Shown here in pieces: positions 6,662-10,912 of a stretch of 10,912 bases of DNA. The stretch's first letter is position 1; the number at the start of each line of letters is the position of its first letter. Source of the DNA: Lachnospiraceae bacterium (GTDB lineage: Bacteria; Bacillota; Clostridia; Lachnospirales; Lachnospiraceae); assembly GCA_900764225.1 (NCBI GenBank), contig CAAFNG010000382.1, positions 1 to 10,912 on the forward strand, in the 5' to 3' direction. Position numbers and translations under genes: made by a program. Under the pieces are notes generated by a model. The model did no database searches. It saw only the letters and a program-made list of their open reading frames with translations, and was not told the DNA's origin.

Positions 6662-8500
6662 ATGTGTGGAATTGTAGGATTTACAGGCAAGCACCAGGCA
6701 GCTCCGATCCTTTTAGATGGACTTTCAAAACTGGAATACAGAGGATATGACTCCGCCGGAATCGCAGTGCGTAACGGCGATGGTGAGACAGAAGTGATCA
6801 AGGCCAAGGGAAGGCTTAAGGTTCTCGCCGAGAAGACGAACAACGGCGAATCTGTAGCCGGAACCTGTGGAATCGGTCACACCAGATGGGCGACTCACGG
6901 CGAGCCATCTGAGAATAATGCACATCCGCATGTGACAGACGACGGAAATGTAGTAGCTGTTCACAATGGAATCATTGAGAATTATCAGGAGCTGAAAAAT
7001 AAGCTCATACGCAAAGGTTATACATTCTATTCTGAAACAGATACAGAAGTCGCAGTCAAGCTGATAGATTATTATTATAAGAAATATGAGGGAACACCGG
7101 TAGACGCGATCACACATTCCATGGTACGTATCCGTGGTTCCTATGCCCTTGCGATCATGTTCAGGGATTATCCAGGCGAGATTTATGTAGCCAGAAAAGA
7201 CAGCCCGATGATCCTTGGTATCGCAGAAGGCGAATCCTATATTGCCTCTGATGTACCGGCAATCCTGAAATACACCCGAAATGTATATTATATCGGCAAT
7301 CTGGAGATGGCGCGGGTGAAAAAAGGAGAGATCACTTTTTACAACCTGGATGGAGATGAAGTCGAGAAAGAAATGAAAACCATTGAATGGGATGCAGAAG
7401 CAGCCGAGAAGGCAGGCTATGAGCATTTCATGATGAAAGAGATTCACGAGCAGCCGAAAGCAGTACTGGATACTCTGAACTCCGTGCTTAAAGATGGAAA
7501 AATTGATCTGACAGAGGTCGGACTGGAGGAAGAAGCCATTCAGAAGATCCAGCAGATCTATATTATTGCTTGCGGCTCTGCTTATCATGTTGGAATGGCA
7601 GCCCAGTATGTGCTGGAAGACCTGGCTCAGATTCCGGTAAGAGTCGAGTTGGCATCGGAATTCCGCTACCGCAAAATGGTTCTCAACACCAACAGCCTTG
7701 CAGTGATCATCAGCCAGTCAGGTGAGACAGCAGACAGCCTTGCAGCTCTTCGTAAATGTAAGGAAAAAGGGATCCGCACACTGGGAATCGTCAATGTAGT
7801 AGGCTCCTCCATCGCACGAGAGGCAGATAATGTGTTCTATACACTGGCAGGCCCGGAAATTTCTGTGGCAACCACCAAGGCATACAGCACACAGCTGATC
7901 GCATCCTATGCCCTTGCGATTCAGTTCGCAAAAGTACGCGGAACGATCACAGATGAAGCATATGACAACTATCTGGCAGAGCTTCAGACACTTCCGGAGA
8001 AGATACACAAAATCCTGGAAGACAAGGAGCGTATCCAGTGGTTTGCAGCAAAACAGGCTAATGTGAAGGACGCTTTCTTTGTAGGAAGAGGAATCGACTA
8101 TGCTATCAGTCTGGAAGGCAGCCTTAAGATGAAGGAGATCAGCTACATTCACTCTGAAGCGTACGCAGCAGGTGAGCTGAAACACGGAACCATCTCTCTG
8201 ATCGAGGATGGAACTCTTGTGATCGGTGTGCTGACCCAGCCGGATCTTTACGAAAAAACCGTCAGCAACATGGTAGAATGTAAGAGCCGTGGCGCATATC
8301 TTATGGGACTTACTACTTTCGGCAATTATAACATTGAGGACACCGCAGACTTTACAGTCTACATTCCGCAGACGGATCCGCATTTTGCCACTTCTCTGGC
8401 AGTCATCCCGTTACAGTTACTTGGATATTATGTAAGTGTAGCCAAAGGACTGGATGTAGATAAGCCTAGAAATCTGGCTAAGAGTGTTACGGTGGAATAA
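6662..8500 (+). CDS. glmS: Glutamine-fructose-6-phosphate aminotransferase (isomerizing)
   Basis: This enzyme makes glucosamine-6-phosphate from fructose-6-phosphate using ammonia from glutamine. It is the entry step to UDP-GlcNAc for peptidoglycan and other wall polymers. At 612 aa it is full length. The N-terminal class II amidotransferase domain (about 1-225) begins MCGIVGF, so removal of Met exposes the nucleophilic Cys; HTRWATHG (73-80) and HNGIIENY (101-108) are typical glutamine-site motifs. Two sugar-isomerase (SIS) domains follow. The first (about 290-425) has CGSAYH from C304 and SQSGETADS (351-359). The second (about 460-595) has GSLKMKEISYIHSEAY. The conserved C-terminal tail NLAKSVTVE is intact, with K607 as the expected sugar-site lysine. 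AAAGGA (6646-6651) precedes the ATG by 10 bases. The leader carries a hairpin but no recognisable glmS ribozyme. The next gene follows after 24 bases and is probably co-transcribed. Confidence 0.98.
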   Translation: MCGIVGFTGKHQAAPILLDGLSKLEYRGYDSAGIAVRNGDGETEVIKAKGRLKVLAEKTNNGESVAGTCGIGHTRWATHGEPSENNAHPHVTDDGNVVAVHNGIIENYQELKNKLIRKGYTFYSETDTEVAVKLIDYYYKKYEGTPVDAITHSMVRIRGSYALAIMFRDYPGEIYVARKDSPMILGIAEGESYIASDVPAILKYTRNVYYIGNLEMARVKKGEITFYNLDGDEVEKEMKTIEWDAEAAEKAGYEHFMMKEIHEQPKAVLDTLNSVLKDGKIDLTEVGLEEEAIQKIQQIYIIACGSAYHVGMAAQYVLEDLAQIPVRVELASEFRYRKMVLNTNSLAVIISQSGETADSLAALRKCKEKGIRTLGIVNVVGSSIAREADNVFYTLAGPEISVATTKAYSTQLIASYALAIQFAKVRGTITDEAYDNYLAELQTLPEKIHKILEDKERIQWFAAKQANVKDAFFVGRGIDYAISLEGSLKMKEISYIHSEAYAAGELKHGTISLIEDGTLVIGVLTQPDLYEKTVSNMVECKSRGAYLMGLTTFGNYNIEDTADFTVYIPQTDPHFATSLAVIPLQLLGYYVSVAKGLDVDKPRNLAKSVTVE

Positions 8501-8524
8501 TTAACTACAGAAAGGAACCTGGAC

Positions 8525-8917
8525 ATGGAACAGGTAGAAAAATTTTTAAAAGAAGCAGAAACATATTATCTGGCAACGGTAGAAGGCGATCAGCCTAGAG
8601 TTCGCCCATTTGGTACGGCGCATATTTTTGAAGGCAAGCTTTACATTCAGACAGGTAAGAAGAAGGATGTTTCCAAACAGTTGCACATGAACCCAAAGGC
8701 TGAACTTTGTGCTTTCAAAGGTGGTGAGTGGATTCGTGTTGCTGGTGAACTGGTCGAGGACGATCGTATTGAAGCGAGACAGTCTATGCTGGATGCTTAT
8801 CCGAGCCTGCAGAAAATGTATTCCGCAAATGATGGAAATACGGAGGTATTTTACTTCAAAAATGCTACTGCCACGATTTGCGCCTTTACTCATGAACCGG
8901 TTGTGATTAAGTTTTAA
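8525..8917 (+). CDS. Pyridoxamine 5'-phosphate oxidase-like FMN-binding split-barrel protein
   Basis: This 130-aa cytoplasmic protein belongs to the flavin-binding split-barrel superfamily often annotated as pyridoxamine 5'-phosphate oxidase family. The opening helix EQVEKFLKEAETYYLATVEGDQPRVRPF, given here only as a pattern of residues 2-29, is typical: a short helix, then a strand with LATV, then PRVRPFG leading to the next strand. Further strands are KLYIQTGKKKDVSKQL (38-53) and AELCAFKGGEWIRVAGE (60-76). It lacks the length and C-terminal region of true PdxH (over 200 aa), so vitamin B6 oxidation should not be assumed. A flavin-dependent reductase or cofactor-binding role is more likely, and the substrate is unknown. 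The AAAGGA ending at 8516 supports the ATG at 8525. It lies 24 bases after glmS with no terminator between them, so it is probably in the same transcript, but no functional link to glmS is evident. Confidence 0.8.
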   Translation: MEQVEKFLKEAETYYLATVEGDQPRVRPFGTAHIFEGKLYIQTGKKKDVSKQLHMNPKAELCAFKGGEWIRVAGELVEDDRIEARQSMLDAYPSLQKMYSANDGNTEVFYFKNATATICAFTHEPVVIKF

Positions 8918-8927
8918 CCGGATTTTG
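8897..8927 (+). terminator. Weak terminator-like hairpin at the end of the split-barrel gene
   Basis: CCGGTT (8897-8902) and AACCGG (8916-8921) form a perfect 6-bp stem over a 13-base loop that includes the stop codon, followed by ATTTTGT. The stem is short and the T run is modest, so it may stop only part of the glmS transcript. Confidence 0.3.
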
Positions 8928-8945
8928 TAAAATAATTAAAACTGT

Positions 8946-9022
8946 CAAGTGCCTCGAGCACGGTATGGAAATACTGCAGAAGTTCTGACGTTTTTGTATC
9001 AAACCGTGCTTTGAGGCACTTG
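8946..9022. repeat. 77-base inverted repeat with long near-perfect arms
   Basis: The arms 8946-8964 and 9003-9022 pair over 19 bases with one G-T wobble (8956/9012) and one bulged T (9010). The 38-base centre can add short pairings (TG 8966-8967 with CA 9000-9001, and ATAC 8971-8974 with GTAT 8996-8999). It lies in the 156-base gap between the split-barrel gene and the damaged kinase. It has no immediate T run on the + strand, while the - strand exit is T-rich (complement of 8925-8945). It could be a bidirectional terminator, a small non-autonomous mobile element or a structured RNA. No known family is recognised. Confidence 0.7.
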
Positions 9023-9046
9023 CTGCAATATTTTTACCGGCAAAAG

Positions 9047-9052
9047 TATACT
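9047..9052 (+). promoter_or_regulatory. Candidate -10 element for the kinase gene
   Basis: TATACT lies 21 bases before the ATG at 9074 and would place a transcription start near 9059, giving a very short leader that still includes the AAAGGGA ribosome binding site (9061-9067). The matching -35 is poor (TGCAAT at 9024-9029 with a 17-base gap), so the promoter is doubtful or degraded. Confidence 0.3.
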
Positions 9053-9073
9053 GACACAGAAAAGGGATACCTC

Positions 9074-9208
9074 ATGAAGAAGAATACACGTATAATTATA
9101 AACCATGTGCTGGCTTTGCTGATTCTGCTGGGAATCGCAGTGCCAGTTTTGTTTACCACAGAGCGGATGGATTTTTTTCGAAAGAACCTGTTGTGGAAAC
9201 GAAGGTGA
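9074..9208 (+). CDS. 5' fragment of the sensor kinase: signal anchor, then out of frame
   Basis: This frame starts at ATG 9074 after AAAGGGA (9061-9067, 6-base spacing), the best start in the region. It reads MKKNTRIIINHV and then a hydrophobic stretch of about residues 11-27 (ALLILLGIAVPVLF), a signal peptide or membrane anchor expected at the N-terminus of an extracytoplasmic sensor. After TTERMDFF it passes the T run at 9172-9178 and ends 12 codons later at TGA 9206-9208. The continuing sensor sequence is in the -1 frame, so this is not an independent gene but the separated head of the kinase that follows. Confidence 0.75.
   Translation: MKKNTRIIINHVLALLILLGIAVPVLFTTERMDFFRKNLLWKRR
9172..9178 (+). 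other. Run of seven T at the kinase frame change
   Basis: In the upstream frame the run reads gaT TTT TTT CGA, which is the X XXY YYZ heptamer phase used for -1 ribosomal slipping. A -1 slip, or one extra T, joins MDFF directly to SKEPVVETKV and the solute-binding domain. It may be a mutation, a read error in a homopolymer, or transcriptional or ribosomal slippage; no clear stimulatory hairpin is seen just downstream. Confidence 0.7.
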
Positions 9209-10812
9209 AAATGAATGGAGAGGATGCTCCGGTTTTGAAAATCGCAACGGACTATGATTTCTGTCCGAATTCTTATATTAATAAAGAGGGAGATCTGTCC
9301 GGACTTTACATTGAGGTTATGACAGAAGCAGTTAACCGTCTTGGGATGAAGCCGGTTTTTGAAACTTCCAACTGGATGGGATGCCGTAAGATGCTTACAG
9401 ATGGTGATGTGGATGTCCTGCCTGGACGGGAGTTTTTTTCCAATATGGAAGGAACGTTGCGGACGATACTAGTGTGCTCCGATGAATTGCGTGTATATGA
9501 AAAGAAAAAGATCGACAGTGCGGCAGCTCTTGCCGGAAAAAAAGTGGCATTAATGGCAAGATCTGTGATTGAGACTACCTACGATCTGCAGTGCAAATAT
9601 GTGGAATATACGATAAACACAGAGATTCTTGAGGCGGTGGAAAACGGAGAGGTAGATTACGGAATCTGTCATGGTGCGGTTGCCACCAAGATTATAGAGA
9701 AGAATGATTTTCACCTTGTCTCAGGACTGAGCATTGCGAAGAGTTATCCTGCTCTTGCAGTGCGGGATGATCAGTCAGAACTTCGAGATAATCTGAATAA
9801 TACGCTGCAGGAAATGTCATTAGATGGAACAATCGGACATCTGCAGGATAAATGGATCACAGAGTTTACCAGAAATACATCTTTATCTTATGTTCTGAAG
9901 CATAATGCAATATTTTATGTTACGTTTATCATAAGCATTATCGTACTTCTGGTTATTGTAATCGCTTTCCGGGTGGTATACGATTATCAGGAGAAATATA
10001 TCAATATTCTGCTGGAATACCAGGAGAAGCTGAAACGCTCAAATGAGGAGAAGCAGCAGGCCAATCGTGCAAAGAGCGAATTTTTATCCCATATGTCCTA
10101 TGATATCCAACATCCGTACCTGCTTGGAAGTCCGGCACATCTCAGACGGATTCTCCTGAATCTGATCAGCAATGCTTTGCGTTATAACAAGCCGGAGGGC
10201 TCGATTGACGTATATATCAGTGAACTGAACAGTGATGACAGATATGCTTCGTTTGAGTTGAAGGTACAGGATACAGGTATCGGTATGAGCAGAGAATTTC
10301 TGGAAAAAAGTCTCTTCAAACCTTTTACACAGGAAGATGACCGTGTACGTACGGAGTATTATGGAACCGGACTTGGAATGTCCATTGTAAAAGAGCTCGT
10401 AACTGGTATGAATAGTACGATACAGGCTGAAAGCGAGCCTGGAAAGGGGACGACTTTTACGATCCGGCTGTCGCTGAAGATCAATCACGATGCAATACAG
10501 CAGCAGAATGTGTTGGGGAAACAGTCTCATGATATTAGCGGAATGCGACTTCTGGTTGCAGAGGATAATCAGCTGAACCTTGAGATTATACTGTGTATGT
10601 TGGAATTGGAAGGGGCAGAAGTAGTGTCTGTGCAGAACGAACAAGAGGCAGTAGAAGAATTTGAAGCTTCCGCGCCCGGAACTTATGACGCGATCCTTAT
10701 GGACATTATGATGCCGGTTATGGATGGACTGGAGGCTGCAAGGAAGATTCGAGGATTATACCGGAAGGATGCAGGTACGATCCCGATCATTGCCAGGTAT
10801 AAAAAAATATAA

Positions 10813-10912
10813 TCTTTTGTTGTAATCTGGGATTTGATGTGGCATAATAAATAGGAAAATGTTAAAAATAAGAAAAATCCAGGTTAAGAAAATGTAAAAT
10901 GACATTGTCAGG
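10813..10912. other. AT-rich intergenic end of the window
   Basis: No reading frame of note is present. The stretch is clearly richer in A and T than the rest of the window. It holds a promoter-like pair (10820-10848), two imperfect copies of GAAAATGT plus an A-rich tail (10855 and 10888) and an 11-base palindrome at 10900-10910. It probably precedes a gene beyond the window. Confidence 0.5.
10820..10848 (+). promoter_or_regulatory. Candidate promoter for a gene beyond the window
   Basis: TTGTAA (10820-10825) and CATAAT (10843-10848) are separated by 17 bases, with the -10 box one base from consensus. The AT-rich background makes chance matches easy, and no gene start is visible to test it. 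Confidence 0.35.

Larger units (their letters stand above)
9074..10812 (+). pseudogene. Hybrid sensor histidine kinase with extracellular solute-binding domain, multiply damaged
   Basis: The intact relatives are membrane sensors that bind a small solute outside the cell, autophosphorylate a histidine and pass the phosphate to a fused receiver. The order here is: membrane anchor (9074-9160); an SBP_bac_3-like domain from LKIATDYDFCPN to about 9870; a second membrane segment (FYVTFIISIIVLLVIVIAF, about 9913-9975); a short coiled stretch; a remnant of the dimerisation domain; an ATPase domain with N box NLISNALRYN, DTGIGM and GTGLGM; and a receiver with acidic pair E457-D458 and phospho-Asp D504 (numbered from the GTG at 9193). 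Three faults are seen: a -1 frame change at 9172-9178; Tyr (303) in place of the phosphoacceptor His in SHMSYDI, with roughly 100 following residues missing; and a receiver ending at IIARYKKI, without its last strands and the switch Thr and Lys. Autophosphorylation in cis looks impossible. Domain and membrane positions are by eye. Confidence 0.85.

Noticed and set aside
6725..7588. Long open frame on the - strand (287 codons) opposite glmS
   Set aside because: It is a shadow of the conserved glmS coding sequence, with no motif and no ribosome binding site of note.
9011..9073. Upstream TTG start for the kinase head frame at 9011
   Set aside because: It lies inside the right arm of the inverted repeat and lacks a ribosome binding site. 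The ATG at 9074 has AAAGGGA at good spacing and begins a typical signal anchor.
8525..10812. A new defence or signalling system formed by the split-barrel gene, the inverted repeat and the kinase
   Set aside because: The kinase has three lesions, and no toxin, nuclease, nucleotide cyclase or effector domain is present. The proximity alone does not support a system.
1..10912. CRISPR array, tRNA or rRNA genes, transposase or phage genes
   Set aside because: I saw no regularly spaced repeats, no tRNA-like cloverleaf motifs and no recombinase motifs on either strand.

Overview
The window is a chromosomal segment of a Gram-positive Firmicute, most likely a gut Lachnospiraceae (Clostridia). The basis is gene order (acpP-rnc-smc-ftsY), moderate base composition with short intergenic gaps, AGGA/AGGG-type ribosome binding sites, and a downstream hybrid sensor kinase with an extracellular solute-binding domain, a type common in that family. 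The genus cannot be fixed from the sequence alone.

All recognisable genes lie on the + strand. Positions 1-5291 are a compact housekeeping block: the tail of acyl carrier protein, ribonuclease III (rnc), the SMC condensin ATPase (smc) and the SRP receptor GTPase (ftsY). The genes are separated by 13-19 bases or overlap, so they are probably one transcription unit. Eight bases after ftsY begins a threonine ammonia-lyase (ilvA, 403 aa, one C-terminal ACT domain), whose ribosome binding site lies inside the end of ftsY.

A 150-base gap (6512-6661) holds a promoter-like pair and a strong GC hairpin followed by a short T run. A second, mutually exclusive pairing can be drawn upstream of that hairpin, so it may act as an attenuator for the next gene as well as an end for the ilvA transcript. 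Next come glmS (612 aa, complete) and, 24 bases later, a 130-aa flavin-binding split-barrel protein of the pyridoxamine-phosphate-oxidase-like superfamily. The glmS leader shows no resemblance to the glmS ribozyme of Bacillus.

From about 8918 the character changes. A 77-base region with 19-bp near-perfect inverted arms is followed by a hybrid sensor kinase gene with three independent lesions: a -1 frame change at a run of seven T, loss of the phosphoacceptor histidine together with most of the dimerisation domain, and a receiver domain cut off before its last strands. It is best read as a decaying pseudogene, although the frame change falls exactly on a canonical slippery heptamer. The last 100 bases are AT-rich and may hold a promoter for a gene beyond the window.

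I see no tRNA, rRNA, CRISPR array, transposase or phage gene, and no clearly new multi-gene system. The items most worth a second look are the glmS leader, the 77-base inverted repeat and the damaged kinase.
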